Assembly: GCA_013399855.1 (NCBI GenBank)
Contig: VXAY01004756.1
Coordinates: 874,856-938,855, forward strand
Direction of reading: 5' to 3'
DNA length: 64,000 nt
DNA from: Oxyruncus cristatus
Taxonomy: Eukaryota; Chordata; Aves; Passeriformes; Cotingidae
The notes below the pieces were generated by a model. The model searched no databases. It was not told where the DNA came from and saw nothing but the letters and a program-made list of their open reading frames with translations. The translations under genes and the position numbers were made by a program. This document shows, in pieces, positions 45,400 through 57,779 of this stretch (position 1 is the stretch's first letter; each line of letters opens with the position of its first letter).

Positions 45400-46750
45400 T
45401 AAGGTGTGCACGGTTAAGTTAGGAGGAGCAAGATCACAAGGCTAAAGAGGTTTTCAGGACTATTTTAATATTTCCTTTCCGGTTCCCTTGACTCAGACCT
45501 TGCTTGTAACATCACTATGAGAACAAAGAGGCCACTTGAACGTTATAGGCTGAGGTCAAATTGAAAATTAATGATCTCTTATCACATTCAGACAAAGCTC
45601 CAGCTGCAAAGGGTGGGGTTGGGTGCTTTTCTGGTTTATTTAATTGCCACTGAATCAGGGCTCTGAACAGGGCTTGCCTAGTCAGAGCTGCAAAAGATGA
45701 GCTCACATGGCATTTTCCAAGTCCCTCAGCTGTGCCCACGCCAGAGCCTGGCCTGGCAATCCTTTACATGGCTGGTATCTTCAGTGAGAGCAAACGGTGC
45801 ACAAGTTTAATATCTTAATGAAACAAATGTCAGGCATTTGTTTTATATGAATAAAACATCTTTGGCATAAACCACGGCGAAAAACAAATTCCAAAAAGGT
45901 TGTAAATCAGAATTCAGCTTTCAGTGCGCTAAAATGTGTGTGTGAAAAATTATGCTGAGGAGCCAGCTCTATCTAAACTAAATCGTTTGGCAATGCTCTG
46001 TCAGCGCAGGAGAAAATGGATGTAATGTGCACATATGCACAAGGAGTGACTCACAATGATGTACAAGTGTTACTGTAGCTACTCCAAAAGAAATACCTGG
46101 AAGTCAGGAAATACGGCTCCACGGTTCAGCAGATTTGTCTGAGGATAGATGTTCTGGTTTTGAAACTCTGGTTTTTCCCCAGGGTGCTGTAAAGATGTCT
46201 CATGCAAACAAATACAGTCTGGGTCAACCGATATCTCTGGGACTATTGCACAAACTATAGTTTTATTTGGTATTTATGGGAGAAGAGTTTCAGGAGAAAA
46301 ACGTGCCTCGCTGGCAGCTTAAGGACTGAACCGTAGATTGATATCTGTAGGTCCTGGAGCAAGACCTGTAGCCTAAACACACACGCATTAATCTATATGT
46401 AAGTCCAGGCAGTTCCTTAAGTAGTCACGACAGTTTAATTGCCTATGAATATTCATATAAATGAGTTTTGTTTGGAAAAAGGGCAGCAGTCTCCACTACT
46501 TGTACCAATCTGCATTCAAGTGGAGAAATCATCTGAAGTCTCCGGTTTCCTGTTTATAAGAGTTTGGTCTGCCCAGACAAAACACAGCAGCAGGAACAAT
46601 AGCACAGGGCTTGGATGACTCTTACAGCACCTCTGAGACTGGGAAGGTAACATCACTCCAAGTTAAAATCACAGTGTTGGAGCTGGAAATCTCAAAATGA
46701 TCTGGTATGTGTTTGTAAAGTCGGTGCTCAAATGCACGATGAAATGGCAC
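45400..46750. other. Non-coding, no firm feature
   Basis: AT-rich and fairly high in complexity, with occasional CpGs, but without splice-bounded open frames. Confidence 0.3.
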
Positions 46751-46756
46751 CGTAGA

Positions 46757-47102
46757 GTCTTAAATGGTTTGGGTTGGAAAGGACCTTTAAAGGCTATCTG
46801 GTCCAACCTCCTGCCATGAGCAAGTATACCTCCCACTATCCCAAGCTGTTCCAAGCCCCTTCCAACCTGGCCTTGAGCAGTTCCAGTGAGGGGGTATCCA
46901 CAGCTTCTCTGGGTAACTTTTGCCAGTGCCTCAGGACCCTCACAGCCAAGAATTTCTTCTTAATATCTACCAGAATCTACACTCTTTAATTTAAAGCTTT
47001 AATCCCTTCGCCTGGCGCTACAAACCCTATTAAAAAGTCTGCTCCCATCTTTCTTATAAACCCCCTTTAAGCACTGAAAAGGCCGCACCTTTACTAATCC
47101 CA
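46757..47102 (-). mobile_element. CR1 LINE, diverged 3' portion
   Basis: TTAAATGGTTTGGGTTGG, CCTCCTGCCATGAGCAAG and CACAGCTTCTCTGGGTAAC; later parts are eroded, suggesting an older insertion. Confidence 0.9.
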
Positions 47103-47104
47103 TA

Positions 47105-48125
47105 CACCTTACTCTATTTTACTGTTAGTATACATAAATTGAAACACAGCCTTGGGTCAGCTACTGTTAGTCTGTTGGTCCTTGAACGTGTTTGCTGTCA
47201 TAGCCTGCCCTTTGGAACCCTTCCAGAAGGGAAAAACATATTTTCCCATAGATGGTGTCGGGTCCTTGCGTTCATTTGCTGGAAAGAAGTCCAGCTCTGT
47301 CAGGTGCAGTGATTGAGGTTTCTTGGAAAACTCCGATGAGGAGGCTTGTGATGAGAAGACAGAGAAATGCTGGAGGACCTTGCCAGAATAGCAGGTCAGA
47401 TATAGCTCCCTTGGTCACCATGGTGAAGAGGGATTCAGCTCAAACAGAGCAGCAGACTGTCTCCTGCTCACTAGACTGTGATGCTCCAGTTCATCCTACT
47501 GAAGGGCATCTGTGAGACAGCGCTGAGCACCACTCAGGAGCTATTACGTAGTAGGTCGCAGTGTTGACAAATGTTTTCAATTTTTTCCTAAAGTGCCATT
47601 TATATCTGACTTTCCCATGTTCTTCCCTGCTGCTACCCCAGTGTAAACAGCGGGGGGTCGCGCAGGAACCACTCTCCCTCTTTCCAAAATGGTATTGCTG
47701 GGGATCTGAGGATGACTAATCTCTCCTGTTTACAGTCTGCTAGCTGTTTGAATCCTAACATAACTTAGATGACAGGGTTTGGGAGACTAAAGAATTATAT
47801 GTTGCCAAGCTACTAAGGAAAATCTAAAAAAAAAAAAGACTTTTCATGAAGTGTTTGGTAATTTCCCTCACTCCCTGAAACATCACAGCCTGTAGTTCTG
47901 TTACCCTGCTCTTCCCTCTGTGTTTAAGAAATGCCTGCTATATTCACCTTCCCTATCTAAGACCAATTTCCAAGATGCCTACGAGAAAATGAAGAAGAGG
48001 AAGGAAGCAGAGATAGTAATTTAATCATGCCCTGGACTCACTAGCCTTTAAACAGCTGTGTTGGTATGAGAGATTTCCTGCAGAAATTCCCAACTTGGTT
48101 ATCTAGTCCCTTCACCACATCTGTA
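47105..48125. other. Non-coding, no firm feature
   Basis: An open plus-strand stretch at 47252-47515 has no splice signals or coding look. Nothing else noted. Confidence 0.3.
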
Positions 48126-48126
48126 G

Positions 48127-48182
48127 CATATATATATATATAACTATATAACCCTCATACATATATATATATATATATGTAT
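48127..48182. repeat. Two (TA)n tracts
   Basis: CATATATATATATATA and later ACATATATATATATATATAT, separated by about 20 bases. Confidence 0.9.
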
Positions 48183-48189
48183 TTAAAAC

Positions 48190-49480
48190 CCAGCTGCATG
48201 TTCACTAGCTGCCTTCATAAGTGTCCAGTGAGCCTTTAAATTATCTCTTTAAAAATCCTTTTGCAGTTATATACCCACTTACTTCAGCCTGCATTTAGGC
48301 CCATTAAAATAAATCAGGGAAGATACACAATTCCACAAGTCCTTTTACTCACAAGAAAGATATAGGCAGAAAATGGTTGTCTGTCTATAAACTGAAGCTG
48401 AAAAAGTTATATCAGAAATGAGGTGTAAATTTTTAACATTGCACATAATTCAGCTGTTAGAACTATTTAACATTTGGATACTGCACATGGGATGTGGGAT
48501 AATTTTCGTCACTTGAAGCCTCTGAAATTGGAAAACTTCCTAGAAGAGATGTTCCAACTCAACCGCAAGTGACTGAGCTGCAGACTCAATAACTCAAAAT
48601 TGAGGTAGATTGTGTAAATGTCTCTGATTTGCCCCACACAGGGTGGGAGGCAGGAGAACTGTGATGGCCTCAAACTCTTTTTGCCTTTCAAAACATTTTG
48701 CCTTTTCTCATTGGTGTTTCAAAAGGAGCTGTCACAGCACAATTAAGAAACGACGAAAAAGGTGCTGCAAATAAAACTACAGTCAATTAAAGACTGAAGG
48801 TAGAAGATGGATGTACCCTACAGAAGATGTGGTGAATTTTACAATTAAACAGAATGGTCCTGATAAATTAAATAATTAATCACATTCCAAATTCAGTAAA
48901 AAAAAAATTATTTTAGATACAACACATGAAGGAAGAGAAGAACTCAAATAGCTGTGGAAGAACATAAATACCCATTTGGAAGATATATTCAGCCAAACAG
49001 CTGTCATAGTAACCTTTGCAAATAAAAGTGTTTAAGCGGATCTTTACCAGCGAATACAACATTAAGTGGTGTATTACTTCAGAAACCTGGCACTATTACT
49101 CATCTTAAACGGGAAAGGTTTGACAAGGATGGGAAAACTCAGCTGTGCCAGCCTAGCAGGTGTGAGGAAAGGAATGGCTTCAAAGCAAAGCCCATGGTGC
49201 TCTTCAACACTGTGCCCTTTTGGAGCTCCTTGCTGTGAGTTTTACCTAATGGCAGCTGTTTTGTACTAGCCAGTGGATTAGCAAGTGATCCTCTGAGTCA
49301 CTTCTGGAAAAAAATTACACATGGCTGTTTGTGGAGTTGTTAGGGGAACGGGACCTTTCCTAAATTATACTTAGCTTTGATACTTTTTTTTTGCATGATA
49401 ACCTAAAGAGTATTTTGTAAATGACAATATTATTAGTGCAGAATATAATACAGAGTAATATAGAAGCATGGTCACATACA
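48190..49480. other. Non-coding, no firm feature
   Basis: AT-rich with short A runs near 48.9 kb; no exon signal noticed. Confidence 0.3.
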
Positions 49481-49484
49481 TTTA

Positions 49485-49811
49485 ATAGAATCACAGAATG
49501 CTTTGGGTTGGAAAGGACCTCAAAGACCATCTCGTTCCACTCCATGCCATGGGCAGGGACACCTTCCCCTATCCCAGGCTTCTCCAAGCCCTGTCCAGCC
49601 TGGCCTTGGACACTTCCAGGGTTGGGGCAGCCACAGCTTCTCTGGGCAACCTGTGCCAGGGCCACACCACCCTCACAGGGAATAATTTCTTCCATATATC
49701 CCATCTAACCCTGCCCTCTGCCAGTGGGAAGCCATTTGCCCTTGTTCCATCACTCCAGGCCCTTGTCCAAAGTCCCTCTCCAGCTCTCTTGGAGCCCATT
49801 TAGGCACTAGA
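49485..49811 (-). mobile_element. CR1 LINE, about 325-base 3' portion
   Basis: ATAGAATCACAGAATGCTTT, CTTGGACACTTCCAGGGTTG, CACAGCTTCTCTGGGCAACC and CCAGCTCTCTTGGAGCCC. Open frames in it on both strands derive from the repeat. Confidence 0.94.
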
Positions 49812-49814
49812 ACT

Positions 49815-52320
49815 TGCAGAATATGTAGAGGAGGTACAGGCATTTTGAGTTGAAAAGCTACACTGTCATGTTTTAAAAGCTAAACCAAGCCTCTTTTTGT
49901 CTCCATCTGTGCATGGGAATGAAAAGGCAGAAAAATCTGCCTCTCTCTAACAAACCAGTCCAACTGCTGCCTGTGGTGCTGTTATCAGTAAACGGAGAAC
50001 TTGTTGTAGTAGGAATCAACGAGATGCTGACTGCACTGGTTTGGGCTCATGTCACAGAACCTTTGTGACAGGTACCGCTGCAAGCAGAGGTGGGGGGATT
50101 CTGATAACAAGAGATGCTTCAGAAATTAATAAACATCACCTAATCTAGATGCTCGAAGCTGAGAAAAGCCAACCATTTTCCCTTAGCACCCTTCCACGGC
50201 GAGAAGGAGATTCTGCAAAACATGAGGTTACAGCTAAAACGAGCAAAACTATTAAGGGGAAAAGAAAATAACATTTATGATGAAAAGTAGGATGGTAAGA
50301 CATTTACACAAATAGGAAAGAAATTACTTCCAATCACAGTATGGATACATCCAACAGAGGATTAGCCTCTCCGGATGCTCCTCCCACTCTCCCCATCCCT
50401 TTTTGGCCTGTGCAATGTCCTGTCGCTTGTTGTCAATATTGCTGAAGTTTCAGGAACATATTCATGCAGGTCCATCTCCTGTTTCTATGAGAAAATCCTG
50501 ATAAGTTTGGTAAGACTGGAGGTTACTTCCATACTATTTTTGCCCTATCTCTGGTCTTAATACTGATATTGTATCTTAACTTTTAACTGTAATATGAAAT
50601 CTAAGCCTTTAGCTGATTACAAGGCTAGAGGTTCTCTAATACCTGGCCTCTTATCCTATACCATTTGGTCTTGTTCTTACCAGAGTTCATTTTGCCCTGT
50701 TTTATGCTGTGGCCTAGAGATTTTATATGCCGTAAAAAAATTCCTGAACTTTGACTTTTACTCTGGCATGAGGCATGGCTCCTTTTCCTCTTCTTTGTAC
50801 TCTGCCAGAAGAGGCAAACATTGATGATTACAGCTTCTCCCAGGGAGTTTTTACTACAATTTTATTACACTTTGGTCAGTTGATAAAAATAACCACATTT
50901 CACTGCTTCTGTAACCTGAACATCTTAATGTCAACCATCATCACACCTGGATAATGGGCAATTAGTTTTTAAATCTGGTCTGACTCATTCTCTCTCTTAT
51001 GATCTCCATTAAACTCTGGCAGAGAAATCCTTCCCAGATCTTTAGTACTGTTTCTGGCTTATTTAAGGTTTGGGTTTTTTTTTTTTTTTTTCTTCCTTGT
51101 GCATAACATCCTGTATATTCAAATGTGTGCGAGTTAAGATTCACCATTTTAAAAGGGTTTCTTGCTTTAAACTTACTATTTCTTGAAACTTGGCCTCATC
51201 TTCAGCTCAGCATTGGCTGTAAAAAAAAAAAAAAAAGCAGCCAGGTTGGAAGGAAATTAATATAGAAGTTAGAAGTAATTAAAATTCAGAGTTGGCTGGA
51301 CACTTGTGAAAAGTGCAGATGACTACCTGTGTCCACATATGCAGTGCATTTGTCCAACTTACTGGTGTGTGAAAAGCAAGGAACGGAACGAAAGCTCCTC
51401 TTGCTGCCATAACTACAGCAGATGCTGCTGAAATCCAGAAATATGCTCTCATGCTTTTACAGCAGCCTCATCCTACCCCTTGTGCCCTTGATTCCAGACC
51501 TCTGGCCTTGCGTTTCCTCTGGCATCCTGTAGCAAACAAATAAATAGACAAGAAGGTGACGGTGTGAGACTCCAAGTTACAAGAGAAGACACTGCTCAGA
51601 GATGCTCCATTCTTTGCAGTTTAAAACTCTCTATTTCTGTCTGATTTTAATTAATAGGCTTGTATTTAAGATGAAATGTATTCAATTTGTGCACAGTGTA
51701 GAGACTGTCACACTACAAGATCGGTTATATACATAGCAATACAATTATTCTCTGCTGACAAATGTACCGTGATATTGATAAAAAAGCAATAACTTCAATG
51801 TACATGTCAAAATCAACCCTGATAGCTTATTACAGGTTGTTAGATGAACATAAATATCTAATGTTCACCCTGTAGTGTTCATTTGTACCATGGCAGATGA
51901 AGGTACAGGCTGGAGAATGAATTTAAAGCACGATGCCAAGTCTCTGATATTCGCTGGGTCTGAGCCGTATCTTTGCAGGCATCCATGAAAGTATGGGGGG
52001 CTATTTCCCCACCCCAGGACCAGGCTGCAGGGAAATGCTGACGTTCAGCTACTTAAACCTCTTTAAGTGTCCCTGAGATCTTCTGGTTCAGGCCAAAATC
52101 CGCCAGCTTATCCATAATCACCTTTCCATGTTTCCAAGAAGAGAACGTGGCGCTGCAGGCAGCCTGAGTTGTGCTGTGCCCCTCCAGCTCCCTCCCCCAG
52201 GGAGCAGAGCCACAGAGCAGGCTTTCCTGCTGGAGAAGTGGGTTATGGGCTGGTCAGTCTGAGTCTTTTATGAAAAAGCCTCTATCACATCAACACATTT
52301 GCTTATTTTTATGCTTTTTT
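49815..52320. other. Non-coding with poly-T and poly-A tracts
   Basis: A T run of about 24 at 51.07-51.09 kb and an A run of 16 near 51.22 kb. No exon supported. Confidence 0.35.
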
Positions 52321-52328
52321 TTCTCTAT

Positions 52329-52334
52329 TTTATT
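52329..52334 (-). terminator. Possible polyadenylation signal AATAAA
   Basis: AATAAA on the minus strand, about 410 bases beyond the stop codon of the open frame at 52742-53091. This is a typical distance for a short 3' untranslated region. Confidence 0.35.
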
Positions 52335-52741
52335 TTAAGGAAAGGGAAATGGGGAGCATAGCCTCAGATAGATGCCACTTCCTCCTTCATTCATCAGCCT
52401 TCTTAACTGCATTTAGAAACATAAGTTATGAACAATCTGTTTTGGAGGCTCCCAGACTAAAATAAAACGGTTTCTATGGTTGTGGAGCTGGTGAGGATTT
52501 TGAGAGGGACAGGGTTGAAGTACTGACAGAGGCAGTGGCGAGCCTGAGAACCTGCCACAGCCTTCTCCATGTGGGCATCCTGGCGGGCACTGGGCACCAC
52601 AGCATCCAGCCAGCTGTGAGCTGGCCAGGTGGAGTCAACCCTCTGCTTCTTTCTCATGAGGACACGATCACAACAGCCCCTGTGTGATGATTTTTGTGTG
52701 GCAGAAGGGGGTTTCCCCACCCACATCACCAGAAGCGATGC

Positions 52742-53091
52742 TTATGCTTTTGTCTTGCTTCCCAGTGCCTTGTCCCTCTGCTTTGTGGAGAGGAAATGAA
52801 AGGTATAGTCAGTGATGGCAGTGATGTGATTCACTCTGGTGCTAAGGCTTTTTTTTAAGGTCATCAGCTGCATGATCTCTTCACATAGCACTTTCAGTTG
52901 ATTACAACTTTTTAGTGTTTTCCTGTTGGCCCTTTTCTCTTTCTTTACTTTTTCTGCCCTTTCTGCTATGTTCTTCCAATGAAAAATAGCCACTGCGAGG
53001 AGATTGCTTGCTTGCTGGTTGTAGAGACCAAATAAAATCAGCACCATCATCAGCTTCCTCAGAATGACATGGATGAACCTCATCCAGGTTC
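52742..53091 (-). CDS. Probable last exon of a small minus-strand gene (116 codons)
   Basis: After an acceptor GTGTGAATTTTTCCTCCCAAAG and two bases, an open frame of 116 residues runs to TAA. It starts TWMRFIHVILRKLMMVL, a hydrophobic segment, then SNLLAVAIFHWKNIAERA and a very basic helical part (KVKKEKRANRKTLKSC), ending KALGSKTKA. It suggests a hydrophobic helix followed by a coiled coil. Its start phase matches one reading of the exon at 55884-55964. A second frame is open for 63 codons from the same acceptor (NLDEVHPCHSEEADDG onward) and fits another phase. I do not recognise either. Confidence 0.48.
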
Positions 53092-53261
53092 CTTTGGGAG
53101 GAAAAATTCACACTTTTTTAATCAAATGTGGCGGAGGAACATGTAAGAAATCAGTATTTCATCTTCAATTAATATTTATGGATTTCAGCTGACTTGATAA
53201 TCAAGAAGGAATTTATTTCACTAATAAATATTGTCCTATGTAATGTTACAAGCCTAGTTTC

Positions 53262-53283
53262 TCAAAAAAAAAAAAAAAAAAAG
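53262..53283. repeat. Poly-A tract
   Basis: About 18 A residues. Confidence 0.75.
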
Positions 53284-54079
53284 GATGTCAAAAGGAAAAT
53301 CAAGTTAGCTTGCACCAACATAATCATCCTTCTCTGTGATCCCTCGAAACAGGAAGTTTGGATTGCATCTGTTTAACAGTGAAAGCCTACCAAAAATGTT
53401 ACATCTACAATCTAATGTGCAGGTAATGGAAGCTATTGTGCCATGATAAAGCTGAGATATAAAACCAAGGACTTGGCTATATGTAAATGGCAAAATACTG
53501 TGACTTTTGTTTGTGAGCAGTTCTGCGCAATATTATCAACTAATTCACATTTTAAAAACAGCCACTACACCTCAATTACTTGCATTTTGTCTCCTCAATC
53601 AGTTGCACCTTGACTAAAATGTCTCCTTTTTAAACGTATTGACTGGACACACACAAAGCACTTTGGGCTGGAATGTCATCCTTCTCCTATTATGACTCAG
53701 CTGCCCTAAATTTTCATCCTTTGTTTTGTCAGATAAAAGAAAAAAAAAAAAAGAAATCATCGTACTGCAGACCAACTCACTGCTAATTGTAGTCTCTGAA
53801 GAAAATTAAGATGCTCTAATACCCCATTAGAGTCTCTACAATTCTTATTAGGCACCAGGATATGTTTCCCTAATTAATAGTTCCTTTAGTGTCCAGATTA
53901 AAAATAGCTGTTAAGAGCTCTGGGTGGATGATACAGCAGTATGAAATAGCATCACACCTGTCTCCCTGTTGCAGCTTCCCGAGTGTAAGTAGGAGTCAGA
54001 ATTTCCCTCCTCATTAAACAAAAACACTGATAGATAGGACATCACTTGGCATCTCCAAAGTGATACACCTAAGACATAC

Positions 54080-54108
54080 CATCTGCTACGAAGTTGCAAA
54101 AACATAGC
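54080..54108 (-). CDS. Possible short minus-strand exon (29 nt)
   Basis: Acceptor GATGTCCCACTTTTCTCAG and donor AGATG before GTATGT are both good. Phase 0 reads AMFLQLRSR. It would fit between 55884-55964 (phase-0 reading) and the alternative frame of 52742-53091, so this locus has two mutually exclusive models. Confidence 0.3.
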
Positions 54109-54450
54109 CTGAGAAAAGTGGGACATCAAGGTGGAGCTTAATTTTCTTTAGTCAGTTTTCTGTCTATCCTAGGCTTGAGTGGTGATGTTTGCTGCACAGC
54201 TCATGATGCCTGTGACTGGAATGGCACAGGACAACAGTAAGGGAGCATGGCTGGGATTGCAGTCATTTAGGAATAGGGAAATTTGTGGGGAAATAGGGAA
54301 ACTACTCCCAAGATAGACATGTTTTTAGTACCTGGGGAGATACTACTTTTGAAGGTAGCAGGAATCCCAGCTTAGGGCTCCTCTGCCCTGGTGAGTGCCC
54401 TCAGCACTGAATTGCAAAGTTCCTTTTGCTTTCTCTCTCCCTTGTCACAG

Positions 54451-54560
54451 GAATTATTTCAGCAGTAGTGCAAAGTGCTCAGGGCCCGACTTGGAGCTCA
54501 GCCTCTGCTCTGAGGGCTGCAGGCACTTGCTGCAGGAGGAGATCGAAGCTTCAGACTAAG
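54451..54560 (+). CDS. Possible plus-strand exon, two competing frames
   Basis: A superb acceptor (TTTGCTTTCTCTCTCCCTTGTCACAG). One frame reads NYFSSSAKCSGPDLELSL and EGCRHLLQEEIEASD to a stop at 54557, as a terminal exon. Another is open through to a donor AAG before GTGACC, reading IISAVVQSAQGPTWSSA onward. The first looks more like protein. The locus is not linked to other exons with confidence. Confidence 0.42.
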
Positions 54561-55236
54561 GTGACCATAAATCCCAGATGTCCTACTTGCAGGAAAAGTA
54601 GGACAGAGAGACATGAGCAGACACCCAACACCCTTCCTCTCTGTGCATCGCCAGATCCAGACCTGGGTTTCAGGCTGAGAAACAGCCTGAGAAATCAAAG
54701 TGAATAAAAAAAGATGACTTTCCAGCTGCATTTGCAATGGCATTTTTTGGGCACCCTCCTTCAGCATTCTGAGCACTGTGAGTCTCAGTCAGGTCCCTGA
54801 GAGCTGGAGACAGAAATACGGGAACATTCCCATCTGCTCGCAGACAGCCTCAGTCTTTCAGACATCCAGCAGCCCAGCTGGAGACACTGCTCTGCTCAGG
54901 TTGCCAAACAAACAGACAATTGGATAAAATCTGGGGGCAGAAAAAGTGGCTCCACTTGGAGTAACAAGGTCATCCTAGTTCAGCAACATGATTTCCTGCA
55001 GCCCTGGGTCTGGCAACACCAGCCACCCCACACAGCTCCAGACAGCGCTACCTGCCTCCGTCCTGAAGGCCATCCATCTTCCTTCTCATATAGTTATTCA
55101 AGTAAAAGACTTCTGGCATAACATTCCTACTTCAGCACACACATCTGCTCCAAAAAAGCATCTCTCTGATGTGCTGGTGGTTATAGCACAGTTATAACAC
55201 ACGATAATTCATCACCTGGACTCCTCAGAAATTAAA

Positions 55237-55495
55237 GAGTAATGGCTTTAAGCTGAGACAGAGTAGGTTTAGATGAGATATTAGGAAGAAATTCTTCCCT
55301 GTGAGGATGGTGAAGGCCTGGCACAGGTTGCCCAGAGAAGCTGTGGTTCCCCCATCCCTGGAAGTGTTCAAGGCCAGGTTGGACGGGGCTTGGAGCAACA
55401 TGAGATAGTGGAAGGTGTCTCTGCCCATGGCAGGAGGTTAGAATGAGGTGATCTTTGAGGTCTCTTCCAACCCAAAAAATTCTATGATGCTCTGA
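55237..55495 (+). mobile_element. CR1 LINE, about 260-base 3' portion
   Basis: GGAAGAAATTCTTCCCTGTG, GCACAGGTTGCCCAGAGAAG, CATCCCTGGAAGTGTTCAAG and the end TCTCTTCCAACCCAAAAAAT. Confidence 0.94.
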
Positions 55496-55883
55496 AAAAG
55501 AATCCTAATCCTTTCCATCCCAAAATCCTGTGAGCAAAAAGTCTCCACAGTTTACAGCATCCTAGTCCTCAAAGCCACCACCAATGGGTGCATTGCCTGG
55601 AAAACACACACGCTTTTCCAAACACAGGCTCTGAACATGATCTTCACAGAAGAAACATCTCCAGTCTGCACCCAGCTCCAGCCTCCACAGGTCCTTTTAA
55701 CTCCTCCATCAGCACCTTGGATGTTCCCCAGTGCTCTGACTGGTATAGCCATGGAGAGGAGAATGCTTTCCTGGAAGGATGCCTGTGCTTAGACCTTCCC
55801 CTGATGCTGCAGGAGCTGTTTTGAAGCATGCAAATGCTACACCTTGTTTCTGAATATCTCAAATGGAGTTTCTGAGCTCTTAC

Positions 55884-55964
55884 CATGCACAAACATAGCA
55901 AATTCTCTGCTTTCCCCTCCCTGCTTCTCTTCAGGCCTAAGGCTATGGCTGCTGCAGAGACCAC
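55884..55964 (-). CDS. Possible minus-strand exon (27 codons)
   Basis: Acceptor TGTGTTAATTTAACCCAG and strong donor GCATG before GTAAGA. Two frames are open: VVSAAAIALGLKRSREGK onward in phase 0, and GLCSSHSLRPEEKQGG then ESREFAMFVH ending phase 1. The second would join directly to the long exon at 52742-53091. Confidence 0.4.
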
Positions 55965-56162
55965 CTGGGTTAAATTAACACAATTAAACAGTGTTAAGCT
56001 GCTCTAGGAAATGCAATGCTGTTTTCTGTGTTACTGAAGTCATGGTACGTGGCTGTGAAATTACTGTTCGGGAGTGGGAGGATGGTCTGTGGGAGGAGCT
56101 CGAAGCCAAAAGCCTCACCTGTGTGCTGCTGTGTGTGTAAAGCTCCATCTCCTCATCTAAAG

Positions 56163-56328
56163 GGAATCACAGTATCACAGAATCACAGAATGGTTTGGGT
56201 TGGAAGGGACTTTAAAGCTCATCTAGTTTCAACCCCTCTTCCGTGGACAGGGACACCTTCCACTAGACCAGGTTGCTCCAAGCCCCGTCCAACCTGGCCC
56301 TGAACACTTCCAGGGATGGAACAACCTG
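56163..56328 (-). mobile_element. CR1 LINE, 3' fragment
   Basis: AATCACAGTATCACAGAATC (tail units repeated three times), TGGTTTGGGTTGGAAGGGAC and AGACCAGGTTGCTCCAAG. Confidence 0.94.
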
Positions 56329-56605
56329 TAATACTGTTTTACTACCCTCACTATAAAAAGAAATGCTCATTAATGCACTGCCCCTTTTCCCCTTAACCAT
56401 TTTTAATTAAAGAACAAGTGTACCAGGGAGGTTTCCACCTGGTCGCCTCTAGGACACGGATTTGATCTCCAGCAGCTGAAACCAGGGAAGTTCTGCTGCT
56501 TGCTATGCAAGAATGGGTAGGATCAGGATCATCATGTGGCGGATAAAGGCTTGCTAGTGGTGGTCACCTTTTCCTAATAGTTTTGGAAGTGGTTTTTCCA
56601 TATTA

Positions 56606-56902
56606 TCATCCGTTCTCTGTAAATAGAAGCATTTTATGGGGTCGGGTGTAAGCACATGTAACTCTGGAAGGAAAGTGCACATCAGGGCTGAACCCCTCCT
56701 TCCCTTCCTCAGGTCTCAGGGGCGTGTGGACTGTGTGAGATGGGAAGCACTTGAACTGGTCCTCTTGGGCCTTCCTCTCTTGTCTTTGAGGGTGAATAAA
56801 TGAACCACGAAGCACAGCATTTAAGATTAGCCACAGCCAATATTCCAGGTTTTCAACACAGGAAGAAGATGGGAACACTTGGTAGAGCTCCATTCCTAGT
56901 GT
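56606..56902 (-). CDS. Possible minus-strand terminal exon (98 codons and stop)
   Basis: A superb acceptor (GTTTCTCCTCTGACTTTCCAG) is followed by an open frame to TGA. It begins TLGMELYQVFPSSSCVEN, has a hydrophobic part (LEYWLWLILNAVLRGSF), then a basic and proline-containing tail ending KMLLFTENG. No good donor occurs inside. The hydrophobic part is about 15 residues, short for a membrane span. Not recognised; could be a chance frame after a strong acceptor-like tract. Confidence 0.38.
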   Translation of the reverse strand, partial: TLGMELYQVFPSSSCVENLEYWLWLILNAVLRGSFIHPQRQERKAQEDQFKCFPSHTVHTPLRPEEGKEGFSPDVHFPSRVTCAYTRPHKMLLFTENG

Positions 56903-57241
56903 CTGGAAAGTCAGAGGAGAAACAGGAGTGCAAAAAAACATGCAAACATCATTAGTGAAGAAAGATAAGTGTGCTTTTTCCATTTTACTAACCCAGATTC
57001 CGTAGGTGATGGGGTTTTTTTAAGCCTAACTATCCCTTTAAGAAAGGCTAGAAACACCCGTCAGAGACTTGTAATGAAATAACATTATTTATCAGTATTA
57101 AATATAGATAAACAAAAATGAGAAACAGACTTAATTGAAACCCTCTGTGAAATCTGGCTAATCAGTTTTCATTTCCAGGGGGCTTTAACTTATGTTATTT
57201 AATTTATTATTTATCTGTTCTATTTTGATTTTGCTTTTCAG

Positions 57242-57271
57242 TCCCAGTGCTGGGTGCTTTAGAAAAGTGTG
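57242..57271 (+). CDS. Possible plus-strand exon (30 nt)
   Basis: Strong acceptor (CTGTTCTATTTTGATTTTGCTTTTCAG) and good donor (GTGTG before GTGAGA). Readable as two bases, PVLGALEKC, one base. Short, so weak evidence. Confidence 0.32.
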
Positions 57272-57779
57272 GTGAGAGGTTGGAAGCATCACCCTGACTT
57301 CAATCAGGCCAATATTTCACCCATGTTTGATTATTACTAAGGCTTTGATAAGCTTAATGATCACACAAGGGTTCCCCTAACTTCACTGCTGACACTAATT
57401 TTGAGTACAGGCACATTACAATGTGTTTCCTGACCACCAAAGTGCTTTTCCTATTGGATCCAGTTTTACCTCCAGCCCATGCAAACACCATGCCATTTCA
57501 CTTCATTTCTTTAATTTATAGGCATCAAAGTTGCTGAATCAGGAAACTGAGGTTATAGCTGTTGAAGAAACGAATCCCACATTGTGACAAACTGCTTTTT
57601 CGGCAGATTTTCTCGTGTTCCTCATTCTGAGTCACTGTCGCACATTTTAAAGGCCAGAGTTACATATGAAGCTCTTGATGGTGAGAGCTGAGCTCTTTCT
57701 TGTGGTTTCTGCAGGCAGACGATGCTGTCCTGTGCCTCTACTGGTTGCCAGTAGCTAATGATGTTTAATTCACATCACT

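Noticed and set aside
45377..45420. tRNA-like start (GTCCGATGGATAAGG resembles an A box)
   Set aside because: No anticodon arm, no B box and no acceptor pairing within 80 bases.
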